From Colwellia polaris (GTDB lineage Bacteria > Pseudomonadota > Gammaproteobacteria > Enterobacterales > Alteromonadaceae), in the NCBI RefSeq assembly GCF_002104515.1, contig NZ_NBOE01000003.1, positions 248,001 through 312,000 on the forward strand: 64,000 nt of DNA, in the 5' to 3' direction. Made by a program: the position numbers and the translations under genes. The first letter of the stretch is position 1. Each line of letters starts with the position of its first letter. The notes beneath the pieces were generated by a model. The model saw only the letters and a list, made by a program, of their open reading frames with translations. It did no database searches and was not told the origin of the DNA. This document shows, piece after piece, positions 11,408-19,371 of the stretch.

Positions 11408-12289
11408 TTATGGTTGTTCCATACGAATAACAACTCGTCGGTTTTTACTGCGACCAATAACGGTTTCATTAGAAGCTATATGACGCTTTTCACCATAACC
11501 ATTGGCTTCAATTCTACTGGCATCGATACCACTACTGACAATAAGATCACGTACTTTATTTGCACGACGTTCTGACATTTTAAGGTTGGTATTTCGACCA
11601 CCGTAACTATCAGAGTAACCATCAATTAATACCAGTTCTAGCTGTGAATCTAACGTTAAATATTCAACAATCATATTCATGCGTTTTTGCGATGCTTTAG
11701 TTAACTTGTCTGAGCCAAATTGATAATTGAGCACGGTATATGAGATATCGTCAAAGCTAAAGTCTAATAAGTTACTTACACAACTGACGAACGCTTGATA
11801 CGCTTTTTGAAAGCGGGCCGTTGATAAACCCACGGTGATTTTTTCGTTATCGCTATACCAGTCATTATAATAAAATGTTGGACTCATGCCTTGATCGAGC
11901 TCATTAAGCATATTCCAGGCAATTTTTTTTGGTAAACCAGGAGAAAACTGTTTATGTAGTTTCATGTCTGCAAGCATTCTACCTGCAACACCTGGTCGCC
12001 AGTTAGGGGCTTCTGAACGAACTTCAGCTAATGAATAGCTGTCTGGTAAGCGCATCATTTCCAATTCAAATTCCATATTCATTTTTCGACTTGCCGAGCT
12101 ATAGAACTTGGCTTCACCATAACGAGGAATTTGATGTGACAGCGTACATTGCAGCCGAGAATCATCAGTTAATTGCCATGAAGAATTTTCGATATCTGCA
12201 CTATACTGCCTTATACCGGCATTAGTCTGAGATATAAATATTGATAATGTAATTAGCGTTATAATTTTTTTCATAAAATTAATTTTCAT
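11408..12289 (-). CDS. motY: sodium-driven flagellar motor protein MotY
   Basis: MotY forms the T-ring of the polar flagellar motor and, with MotX, anchors the PomA/PomB stator. The protein has 293 residues, with a signal peptide (KKIITLITLSIFISQTNAG) and a MotY-specific N-terminal domain (IRQYSADIENSSWQLTDDSRLQC, then FELEMMRLP and WRPG). A C-terminal OmpA-type peptidoglycan-binding domain spans about residues 185-290 (LIDGYSDSYGGRNTNLKMSERR, GYGEKR, NRRVVI). The gene diverges from rnt, as in Vibrio. No other flagellar gene is nearby, which is normal for motY. Confidence 0.93.
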   Translation of the reverse strand: MKINFMKKIITLITLSIFISQTNAGIRQYSADIENSSWQLTDDSRLQCTLSHQIPRYGEAKFYSSASRKMNMEFELEMMRLPDSYSLAEVRSEAPNWRPGVAGRMLADMKLHKQFSPGLPKKIAWNMLNELDQGMSPTFYYNDWYSDNEKITVGLSTARFQKAYQAFVSCVSNLLDFSFDDISYTVLNYQFGSDKLTKASQKRMNMIVEYLTLDSQLELVLIDGYSDSYGGRNTNLKMSERRANKVRDLIVSSGIDASRIEANGYGEKRHIASNETVIGRSKNRRVVIRMEQP

Positions 12290-12470
12290 GTCAATTAATG
12301 TGGATTTAATAGCGACATCTTTACTATCGACAAAATCAAGAATAACTTTAACAGTTTATTCATAAATACCCAAAATTAAATATCACTGTTCTCATCTTCA
12401 ATGATGCCTTAAGTGATTATTTCTGCGATAATCCCCTACAATATTTATAATAACTATTACCAATGATTTT

Positions 12471-13169
12471 ATGTCTGATAATTCTACAGCAATAAATAAA
12501 AATGCTGAAAAAACACTCTTTGCTCAACGCTTTCGAGGCTACTTCCCGGTAGTTATTGATGTAGAAACCGGAGGTTTTAATGCACAAACTGATGCTTTAT
12601 TGGAAATTGCTGCAACAACATTAACGTTAGACGAAGTCAGCGGACAATTCAATTTAGATGAAACGATACATTTTAATGTTGACCCATTTGAAGGTGCAAA
12701 CCTTGAACAATCTGCATTAGAATTTACCGGTATCGACCCAACGAACCCACTTCGCGGCGCGGTAGATGAAAAAAAAGCAATAACTGACATATTTAAACTT
12801 GTACGTAAAAAAATGAAAGCCGTTGGTTGCCAGCGAGCGGTTATTGTAGCGCATAACGCGGCATTTGATTTGGGCTTTCTTAATGCAGCTACCGAACGTT
12901 GCTTAATTAAACGTTCACCGTTTCACCCTTTCGTCAGCTTTGATACCACTACGTTATCGGGCTTAGCCTTAGGGCAAACAGTTTTAGCAAAAGCCTGCAT
13001 CGCAGCAAATATTGATTTTAATAATAATGAAGCACATTCAGCATTATATGATACCGAAAAAACTGCAGAGCTCTTTTGTTATATTGTTAATAAATGGCAG
13101 CAACTTGGTGGTTGGCCATTAATTGACGCTGATCAAACAGAAGAAAGCACTGCAGCCCAAGAAAGCTAA
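12471..13169 (+). CDS. rnt: ribonuclease T
   Basis: RNase T is a DEDDh 3'-5' exonuclease that trims tRNA and other stable RNA ends. The 232-residue protein contains Exo I VIDVETGG (Asp/Glu near residues 27-29), Exo II in [12 protein letters not shown], and Exo III with [14 protein letters not shown] near the C-terminus. The N-terminal [22 protein letters not shown] is typical of the family. Its neighbour motY is divergent, and the nearby grxD and sodB also lie close to rnt in other gammaproteobacteria. Confidence 0.96.
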   Translation: MSDNSTAINKNAEKTLFAQRFRGYFPVVIDVETGGFNAQTDALLEIAATTLTLDEVSGQFNLDETIHFNVDPFEGANLEQSALEFTGIDPTNPLRGAVDEKKAITDIFKLVRKKMKAVGCQRAVIVAHNAAFDLGFLNAATERCLIKRSPFHPFVSFDTTTLSGLALGQTVLAKACIAANIDFNNNEAHSALYDTEKTAELFCYIVNKWQQLGGWPLIDADQTEESTAAQES

Positions 13170-13199
13170 GAAAAATCATTCAACCTGGCAGTTTAATCA

Positions 13200-13586
13200 T
13201 TAAAATAAAGACTTTGCTTTTCGACGATTGTTTACTCTGAAAAGCAAATTTTTTAACGCCAAAATCATCAAACAAAATGCAAAAAGCTGTAAACCAGGTA
13301 AGTTTGTTTTTAATATGATTATCATAGCAAAAGCAAAATATCCGTAAGGCAAATACTCGTATAGCCATTCAGGAAGCTTATATTTTGTGGAAGTGTTTTT
13401 CACCTCAGGTTTTCGTCGATCTAGTCGACGATACTCAGACCGAGTAACCAAAGTAATACTGCCTGCACAATAAAGTAAAGCTGCAGAGGTAATTGTTGGC
13501 CAAGTATCATAAAAAGCAAATAAATATCCGCAGGTTAAAAAATATACGTAGGGCACGTTTTCATAAATAATTTTAGGGTAATACAT
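13200..13586 (-). CDS. small hypothetical membrane protein with internal duplication
   Basis: I do not recognise this 128-residue protein. It has about four hydrophobic stretches arranged as two similar halves. The first begins YPKIIYENVPYVYF and ends with a basic RRLDRRKPE loop; the second begins LPEWLYEYLPYGYF and ends with a basic RVNNRRKAKS tail. The repeat suggests duplication of a two-helix unit. It is convergent with rnt, whose stop lies 30 bases away. No function is assigned. Confidence 0.6.
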   Translation of the reverse strand: MYYPKIIYENVPYVYFLTCGYLFAFYDTWPTITSAALLYCAGSITLVTRSEYRRLDRRKPEVKNTSTKYKLPEWLYEYLPYGYFAFAMIIILKTNLPGLQLFAFCLMILALKNLLFRVNNRRKAKSLF

Positions 13587-13698
13587 TAAGCATCCTTTTT
13601 TTGATATTAGCTTACCTTATGGACTAACCAAACATCCTAGCTAAGCAAGCTTCGTTCCTTCGAGCTCTATATATTACTTTAGCTGTAATATGCGACTT

Positions 13699-13718
13699 AT
13701 ACCAATTGATATAAACAA
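13699..13718. repeat. solo end related to the MITE at 11169
   Basis: ATACCAATTGATATAAACAA here is identical to the first 20 bases of the element at 11169. No matching right end is seen, so it is a decayed or solo copy. Confidence 0.6.
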
Positions 13719-13750
13719 CAATATTGCATAATTTAGTAATTTTCAGGCAC

Positions 13751-13777
13751 AAAAAAACCGCTTAAAGCGGTTTTTTT
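13751..13777. terminator. Rho-independent terminator downstream of the peroxiredoxin gene
   Basis: The stem CCGCTT/AAGCGG is flanked by seven A and seven T residues, so it can act in both directions. It lies 23 bases after the peroxiredoxin stop. Confidence 0.9.
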
Positions 13778-13799
13778 ATTACTAATATAAACTTTTAAA

Positions 13800-14405
13800 T
13801 TAAAGTTTATCAGCGTTATCTGTAAGGTAAGCTGCAACGCCTTCTGTTGTTGCTGTCATGCCTTTGTCGCCTTTGTTCCAGCCAGCTGGACATACTTCAC
13901 CGTGCTCTTGGTGAAATTGTAATGCATCAACCATACGGATCATTTCATCAACGTTACGGCCAAGCGGTAAATCGTTAACTACTTGATGACGCACGCTGCC
14001 TTCTTCGTCAATTAAGAATGAAGCACGAAATGCTACGCCAGCTTCTGGATGCTCAACATCGTATGCTTGACAAATCTCATGTTTAACATCAGCAACTAAA
14101 GTGTATTGAACTTGACCAATACCACCATCGTTTACTGCAGTGTTACGCCATGCGTTATGAGAAAATTGAGAATCGATAGAAACACCAATAACTTCAACAC
14201 CACGGCTTTTGAATTCTTCCATACGGTGATCAAAAGCTAATAATTCTGAGGGACATACAAAAGTAAAATCAAGTGGGTAGAAAAATACTACGGCTTTTTT
14301 ACCTTTAATTGCTTCTGCAAGATTAAAGCTATCAACGATTTCACCTGAACCTAAAACTGCTGCGGCTGTAAAATCTGGTGCTGGGCGACCGACTAATACA
14401 CTCAT
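13800..14405 (-). CDS. 2-Cys peroxiredoxin (AhpC/Prx1 type)
   Basis: The enzyme reduces hydrogen peroxide and organic peroxides with thioredoxin or AhpF-type electron donors. From the ATG at 14405 (MSVLVGRPAP) it has 201 residues. The peroxidatic cysteine is Cys51 in FTFVCPSEL and the resolving cysteine is Cys172 in GEVCPAGW. An upstream TTG would add four residues, but the GGAG ribosome site lies inside that extension, which favours 14405. It precedes grxD and sodB, forming a stress-defence cluster. It resembles AhpC-like tryparedoxin-type peroxiredoxins of marine gammaproteobacteria. Confidence 0.94.
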   Translation of the reverse strand: MSVLVGRPAPDFTAAAVLGSGEIVDSFNLAEAIKGKKAVVFFYPLDFTFVCPSELLAFDHRMEEFKSRGVEVIGVSIDSQFSHNAWRNTAVNDGGIGQVQYTLVADVKHEICQAYDVEHPEAGVAFRASFLIDEEGSVRHQVVNDLPLGRNVDEMIRMVDALQFHQEHGEVCPAGWNKGDKGMTATTEGVAAYLTDNADKL

Positions 14406-14490
14406 TATATTCTCCAATTTTTAAAAATAAATTTAAGTTATTTAATGTTAACTCCACCTAGTATGGTGGCGTTAAGTGATAATTCAATAG

Positions 14491-14832
14491 TTATTCTGAA
14501 CTTTCTGCAGAACTATTTTTCGCTGCAGATTCAGTGATCAAGGTTTGTAATTCACCTTGTTGGTACATTTCCATAATAATGTCACAACCACCAACAAGTT
14601 CACCATCAACCCAAAGCTGCGGAAATGTTGGCCAATCAGCATATTTAGGTAACTCTGCACGGATATCAGGATTTTGTAAGATATCAACATAGGCGAATTT
14701 TTCACCACACGCCATCAACACTTGAGAAGCCTGTGAAGAAAAGCCACAACTTGGTAACTTTGGTGACCCCTTCATGTAAAGGAGAATTGTGTTTTCACTG
14801 ATCTGTTCTTTAATGCGGTCGATTGTTTCCAT
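14491..14832 (-). CDS. grxD: monothiol glutaredoxin GrxD (Grx4)
   Basis: GrxD binds and delivers [2Fe-2S] clusters, usually with BolA proteins. The 113-residue protein has the monothiol CGFS motif at residues 29-32, preceded by MKGSPKLPS. The glutathione-binding WPTFPQLWVDGELVGGCDI segment lies near residues 70-90. Length and motif order match the Grx4 class. It diverges from sodB with a 325-base gap. Confidence 0.96.
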   Translation of the reverse strand: METIDRIKEQISENTILLYMKGSPKLPSCGFSSQASQVLMACGEKFAYVDILQNPDIRAELPKYADWPTFPQLWVDGELVGGCDIIMEMYQQGELQTLITESAAKNSSAESSE

Positions 14833-15157
14833 AATATCCTCAAAAATTAATACTTATACCTATTTAACCCAATAATAACACGTCACTTTGTTAATGTTAT
14901 TTATTCAGTTAGGTATTATTGTGCCCAATATTTAAAGTAAAACTGACCAATATAAACAGAACAATAAATACTAAAGCAAAAAACTTATATATTAAAACGT
15001 AATAGCCTTGATAAAACCTATGGTAATACCTATATATTGGGTAGACTATATGAAGCTTTAATACCTGAGTAGTTTACTAGGTTTTAGAAAAAAACAAACT
15101 ACTTCTTTATATTAGCATTAGAATAATTTTTTATAATCACATACTGGAGAGTATATA
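14833..15157. other. grxD-sodB intergenic region
   Basis: This 325-base AT-rich gap holds the divergent promoters of grxD and sodB. I see no convincing Fur box, RNA gene or repeat. A GGAGAG ribosome site for sodB is at about 15145-15150. Confidence 0.5.
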
Positions 15158-15739
15158 ATGGCTATCGAATTACCAGCACTACCATATGCAATGGATGCAC
15201 TTGCACCACATATTTCACAAGAAACTTTAGAGTTTCATTATGGTAAGCACCACAACACTTATGTTGTTAAGTTAAACGGTCTTATTGAAGGTACTGATTT
15301 TGAAGGTAAGTCTTTAGAAGATATCGTTAAAACATCTTCTGCTGGTGTTTTCAATAATGCCGCACAAATTTGGAACCATACGTTCTACTGGAACAGCTTA
15401 AGCCCTAACGGCGGCGGTGAACCAACAGGCGAATTAGCAACAGCTATTAACGCTAGCTTTGGTTCATTTGCTGAATTTAAAGCAAAGTTCACTGACAGTG
15501 CAATTAATAACTTTGGTTCAAGCTGGACTTGGTTAGTTAAAAATGCTGACGGTAGCCTTGCAATCGTTAACACTTCTAACGCTGCAACACCACTTACTGA
15601 TGAAGGTGTAACACCGCTTATTACTGTAGATTTATGGGAACATGCTTACTACATTGATTACCGTAACCTTCGCCCTAGCTACATGGAAGGTTTCTGGGCA
15701 TTAGCGAACTGGGATTTTGCCTCAGCAAACTACGCATAA
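15158..15739 (+). CDS. sodB: iron superoxide dismutase
   Basis: SodB converts superoxide to hydrogen peroxide and oxygen in the cytoplasm. The 193-residue length is typical of FeSOD. Metal ligands are His27 (FHYGKHH), His74 (WNHTFYW), Asp158 and His162 (DLWEHAYY). Gln70 in [13 protein letters not shown] is the usual iron-type position, as opposed to the Mn type. The adjacent peroxiredoxin could remove the peroxide product. A strong terminator follows. Confidence 0.98.
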   Translation: MAIELPALPYAMDALAPHISQETLEFHYGKHHNTYVVKLNGLIEGTDFEGKSLEDIVKTSSAGVFNNAAQIWNHTFYWNSLSPNGGGEPTGELATAINASFGSFAEFKAKFTDSAINNFGSSWTWLVKNADGSLAIVNTSNAATPLTDEGVTPLITVDLWEHAYYIDYRNLRPSYMEGFWALANWDFASANYA

Positions 15740-15770
15740 TCGCTAAAGAATTTTTATTTTTAGTATCTAA

Positions 15771-15798
15771 AGCCAGCATAATTGCTGGCTTTTTTTTA
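15771..15798 (+). terminator. sodB terminator
   Basis: AGCCAGCA/TGCTGGCT pairs over 8 bp with a TAAT loop and is followed by eight T residues. Confidence 0.92.
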
Positions 15799-16023
15799 AC
15801 TCAAATAATGTCATTCAAATGGCACTAGAAAACTCTAATCAAGTACAGTTTAGCTTTCTATTAAGTTATTCATATTTTTCTTAATAATGTCAGGATTATT
15901 TACACTTTAAATACAAACATAACTTGTCTGCTTTTTAACCTCTTTAAATACATACAGTTAAATTTTTGGTAAATTTCTTGCATTTTAAAAGGGATTTTCA
16001 ACATAAAACTCAAGGTAAATATA

Positions 16024-16743
16024 ATGGATATTAACAAGAAAAGAGGTTTTCGTTATGTGCTTGTTATAGTGGCATTTGCATTTTCAATATCGCAACAAGC
16101 ATCTGCAGGCTTAATTTCAGTTGTAGCCGATGTTAATGCTAGTAACTCTAACAATTTTAGTTTCTATGATGCTATTCTGGGGTCAAGTCAAGATGTAGTA
16201 TTTTCCAGAAGTATTTCACAACAAAGTTCAATTTTTAGTCATTACAATAGTATATCAGGGGTAACAGCTACGCAAAACTCATCAACGCTGACTTCTGCAA
16301 TATTAAATACGATTGATTTGCTTGTTGTAACAAGTAATTTCAATAACCCCTTTAATTATTCTGTTAGTGAAATGTCTTCAATTGCCGGCTTCGTTACCGG
16401 GGGCGGATCTGTTCTAATGATCAGTGAGGCAACTAACATTACAAGTTTTAACACTTTTCTCTCTGGAATTGGCAGCTCGATTAGATACACAGGTGCTCGT
16501 GTCGGCGTTCAACAAAACAACATCGGTGCAGAGACAACCTCTCTAGGTTCACTTAACCCGTTCTCAGTTGATGCATACAACACGTTAAGTGGTGGTACTG
16601 CAGTTTACAATTCTAATTCAGGCACTGTGGTAGCATTTGAGTCCTTTAGAGAGCCAACTTCAGTAACGGAACCATCTACACTTGCTATTTTTGCATTAGC
16701 AGTAATAGGATTAGTTTCCCGTCGGTTCAAGACAACATCTTAA
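16024..16743 (+). CDS. PEP-CTERM sorting-domain protein
   Basis: This 239-residue exported protein has an N-terminal signal peptide (VLVIVAFAFSISQQASAG). The C-terminal signal is EPSTLAIFALAVIGLVSRRF, that is, a PEP-like motif (EPS), a hydrophobic helix and a basic tail. Such signals are recognised by an exosortase (EpsH/XrtA), which cuts and anchors the protein at the surface. The middle is rich in Ser, Asn and Thr and contains a GGGSVLMISE segment, possibly a flavodoxin- or ThuA-like Rossmann core. No exosortase gene is in the window. Function beyond surface sorting is unknown. Confidence 0.75.
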   Translation: MDINKKRGFRYVLVIVAFAFSISQQASAGLISVVADVNASNSNNFSFYDAILGSSQDVVFSRSISQQSSIFSHYNSISGVTATQNSSTLTSAILNTIDLLVVTSNFNNPFNYSVSEMSSIAGFVTGGGSVLMISEATNITSFNTFLSGIGSSIRYTGARVGVQQNNIGAETTSLGSLNPFSVDAYNTLSGGTAVYNSNSGTVVAFESFREPTSVTEPSTLAIFALAVIGLVSRRFKTTS

Positions 16744-16764
16744 TTTAAGTTTCTATAAAACTGA

Positions 16765-16796
16765 AAAAACATCAATTATTATGATTGGTGTTTTTT
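16765..16796 (+). terminator. terminator after the PEP-CTERM gene
   Basis: ACATCAAT/ATTGGTGT forms an 8-bp stem with one G-U pair, followed by six T residues. Confidence 0.75.
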
Positions 16797-16897
16797 GTTT
16801 CAGGCCTTTGAAAAGTTCGTATATGCATTAATGATTATTAACTGTGCCCTCTCCCTAAAAGCCCTTCAATAAGGCTCACTAATTTAGTTATGTAATA

Positions 16898-17127
16898 AAC
16901 CTGAATCTGGATAAGCAGTACTTGCTCAATCCTCCCTTTTAAGCCATTACCTGCGTTAAAACGTCGATAAATAGCCCACTATTCATCAACTTTTGCCTTG
17001 GAAATGGCATAAAATGAAGCATTGATGGTGTAAATTCGTGATGTTCACCTTACTATAGCATTTACTTTACCACCTAAGCTTTTGATTCACTTGAGTATCA
17101 AGCACTCATTATCCAGAGTTCAGGTTA
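16898..17127. mobile_element. MITE-like or IS-remnant element with inverted ends
   Basis: The left end (16898-16924, AACCTGAATCTGGATAAG...) and the right end (17099-17127, ...TATCCAGAGTTCAGGTT) are inverted repeats matching at about 24 of 28 positions with a one-base gap. AATA flanks both sides and could be a 4-bp target duplication. The roughly 230-bp interior has no long frame. It lies between the PEP-CTERM gene and the fadR terminator. Confidence 0.65.
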
Positions 17128-17163
17128 ATAAGTATTATTGATAATTAAAAATAATTTCATAGA

Positions 17164-17206
17164 TAAAAAAAAGACAACTGATTAGCTTATTAAGCACAGT
17201 TGTCTT
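17164..17206 (-). terminator. fadR terminator
   Basis: AAGACAACTG (17171-17180) pairs perfectly with CAGTTGTCTT (17197-17206). On minus the stem runs into a T-run of about nine. Confidence 0.9.
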
Positions 17207-17242
17207 ATTTGATCTTAAACATTATTCTTTAAGATAATTATA

Positions 17243-17953
17243 TTATTCAGCGAGCTCTTTTAATACTTCTTCTTTTAACTCGTACCAAAGTTTACCGGAT
17301 TCAACACCGTATTTTCTCACTGCAAAAACTGACTCATCAAATTGATTCGCTTGAGCTAATTCAATTAATTTTTTATAGTAAGTTCTAGTGATTTCTCGAC
17401 CTCGAGGGTGAGCAAAATATAAACTACCTAGTCGAGAATACAAGCCTCTAAAACCATTTAAAATAAGTAAGTAAATAGAGTTACCTGATGCAACTACTAG
17501 CTCTTTATTGAGTTGATAATCGAACTCAGCGAAAGCTTCACCGGTATCTTCCACATCTTCAATAGCTGATAGTAACTCAATCGTTTTTTCGGGGTTATTT
17601 TTAATCGCACCACGAACATAAATAGCACTGATATTGGTTCTTGCAGATAATAAATTTTCGACTAAATCGGGAATACCTTCTTGATCTAGCTGTGCAAGAG
17701 TTTCAAGAATATTAAGACTAGAGGTTTCCCAAAAGTTATTCACTTTTGTTGGCTTACCGTGTTTAATCGTTAACCAACCATCACGAGCTAAGCGCTGTAA
17801 TACTTCTCGTAAAGTCGTTCTAGTTACACCAATCAGTTCTGATAATTCACGTTCAGCGGGTAAAATAGTACCCGGTGGAAAACCACCATTCCAAATAGAT
17901 TCAACAATATATTGTTCAGCAAATCCTGCAGGACTGTGCGCTTTTATAACCAT
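17243..17953 (-). CDS. fadR: fatty acid metabolism regulator FadR
   Basis: FadR is a GntR-family regulator that represses fatty-acid degradation and activates unsaturated fatty-acid synthesis; acyl-CoA releases it from DNA. I start at the ATG at 17953 ([15 protein letters not shown]), which aligns with the E. coli start, giving 236 residues. The winged helix covers residues 1-75 and is almost identical to the E. coli domain ([30 protein letters not shown]). The C-terminal FCD acyl-CoA domain follows, with the [13 protein letters not shown] segment. In many gammaproteobacteria fadR sits next to nhaB; here an NfsB gene and the ars operon lie between them. Confidence 0.97.
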   Translation of the reverse strand: MVIKAHSPAGFAEQYIVESIWNGGFPPGTILPAERELSELIGVTRTTLREVLQRLARDGWLTIKHGKPTKVNNFWETSSLNILETLAQLDQEGIPDLVENLLSARTNISAIYVRGAIKNNPEKTIELLSAIEDVEDTGEAFAEFDYQLNKELVVASGNSIYLLILNGFRGLYSRLGSLYFAHPRGREITRTYYKKLIELAQANQFDESVFAVRKYGVESGKLWYELKEEVLKELAE

Positions 17954-17989
17954 GTGGCTCCACATTGCATAATAGGTGATTTAAATTAG

Positions 17990-18006
17990 AACTGATTGTA
18001 CCAGAA
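17990..18006 (-). promoter_or_regulatory. possible FadR autoregulatory site
   Basis: AACTGATTGTACCAGAA agrees at about 11 of 17 positions with the E. coli-type site AACTGGTCNGACCAGTT, and it is well placed just upstream of fadR. It is a weak match. Confidence 0.3.
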
Positions 18007-18307
18007 CAAATCATTGACACAAGCGCAATAAAATCAACTCGCTTTTCGCTAGCATCACTTATGTTGAGAATGCGTGGCAAGTTGTGATTATTTTAATATT
18101 TATAATTAACCTTTACATGACAAATAGCATGCTTAAAGTAAATTATTTAAACTACATTTACATTAATTTGGTTTGTTGGTTTATTTAAACTTAAAAAAGC
18201 TTTACAAGGTTATCCATAACCAACCCCAAATAAGCATAAAAACATTACAGCTTTACATATAATGCTCTATTGAATTTTTTAATTTAACCCTGTTTACGCT
18301 ACACGTT

Positions 18308-18323
18308 TTTAGGCATGCCTAAA
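18308..18323. promoter_or_regulatory. perfect 16-bp palindrome upstream of nfsB
   Basis: TTTAGGCATGCCTAAA is a perfect palindrome about 200 bases upstream of the nitroreductase start. Its form (TTAGGC...GCCTAA) resembles operators of DtxR/MntR-type metalloregulators, but no such regulator gene is in the window. Confidence 0.5.
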
Positions 18324-18521
18324 TGAAGTTGTCGATAAGCTATACTTTCAGACATGATCATTGCTGCACTTATTAAGTAAGTAAAAATCTTCTGGCTTTA
18401 TATGAAGTAACTCGCCTATGGCTGATCAAAAAAGTAATTAATTGTTACTTAGGCTTTGTTTTTAATAAAACGGCTCAACATAGTAAATATCGGCTAAATA
18501 AGCCACCTAACGGAGAACATC

Positions 18522-19190
18522 ATGGCTCAACAGAACACAACTCATCCTATTATTAATGATCTAGAAAAACGTTATACTTCTAAGCGCTATACCACCAAGC
18601 GTATTTCTCAAGAGAACCTAGACGTGGTTTTTGAAGCAATGCGCCTTTCTCCTTCATCAATTAACTCGCAACCTTGGAAATTTATTGTTATTGAATCCGA
18701 TGAAGCGAAAGAACGCATGCATAATACTTTTGCTAATAAATTTCAGTTTAATCAACCACACATTAAAACAGCGTCGCACGTTATTTTATTTGCTTACAAC
18801 CCTAGATATACTCGTGATGATTACGCCAAAGTGATTGATGCCGATATTAAAAATGGTCGCACACAAGCAGAGAATCGTGAGCAGGCATTTGGCGCTTATG
18901 CCTTTGTTGACATGAACACAGATGAACAAGGCAATAATGCTACATGGACAAAAGCACAAACTTACATTGCTTTAGGGAATACCATGCATGCGGCAGCTCG
19001 TTTAGGGATTGATTCAACACCAATGGAAGGTGTAGATGCCGAACTTATTGGTGAAATTTTTGAAAAAGAATTAGACGGTTATATTTGCGACGTAGCATTA
19101 GTGCTTGGCTACCACGACGATTCTGAAGACTATAATGCTAAGTTACCTAAGTCTCGCTTAGCGAAAGAGCAAATAATTCAAGTTCTATAA
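18522..19190 (+). CDS. NfsB-type NAD(P)H nitroreductase
   Basis: This is a flavin (FMN) oxidoreductase of the oxygen-insensitive nitroreductase/dihydropteridine reductase family, 222 residues long. Motifs match E. coli NfsB in order: KRYTTKR near residue 20, the FMN-binding SPSSINSQPWKFIV (about residues 42-55), KTASHVILFAYN, IALGNTMHAAARLGIDSTPMEGVD (about 150-173) and the C-terminal NAKLPKSRL. GGAG precedes the start. It is divergent from fadR and convergent with the ars operon. Physiological substrate cannot be told from sequence. Confidence 0.9.
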   Translation: MAQQNTTHPIINDLEKRYTSKRYTTKRISQENLDVVFEAMRLSPSSINSQPWKFIVIESDEAKERMHNTFANKFQFNQPHIKTASHVILFAYNPRYTRDDYAKVIDADIKNGRTQAENREQAFGAYAFVDMNTDEQGNNATWTKAQTYIALGNTMHAAARLGIDSTPMEGVDAELIGEIFEKELDGYICDVALVLGYHDDSEDYNAKLPKSRLAKEQIIQVL

Positions 19191-19207
19191 ACGCTTTTTT
19201 ATAAGAT

Positions 19208-19244
19208 TAAACGCTAACCAATCTGCAGGTTAGCGTTTTTTTTT
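19208..19244 (+). terminator. nitroreductase terminator
   Basis: AAACGCTAACC (19209-19219) pairs with GGTTAGCGTTT, followed by a run of T residues. Confidence 0.92.
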
Positions 19245-19371
19245 GGAATACCTCTCGCCCTTTTAAAACAGCACAGCTTAACAAGTTAACTGACTATGGG
19301 CTTTATAAAAGCCACATTCTATTGCTTCGCTAGTCCTGTTTTTGCTGATTTTACTCTGTGTGGCACTAAAT

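Larger units (their letters stand above)
17966..18521. other. fadR-nfsB divergent intergenic region
   Basis: This 556-base gap holds the two promoters. A weak FadR-like dyad (AACTGATTGTACCAGAA, 17990-18006) sits about 37 bases before fadR. A perfect 16-bp palindrome is at 18308-18323. No RNA gene is recognised. Confidence 0.5.

Noticed and set aside
16898-17127. Possible transposase fragment inside the second MITE-like element
   Set aside because: Translations in the frames I tried break at stop codons after about 20 residues and match no transposase motif.
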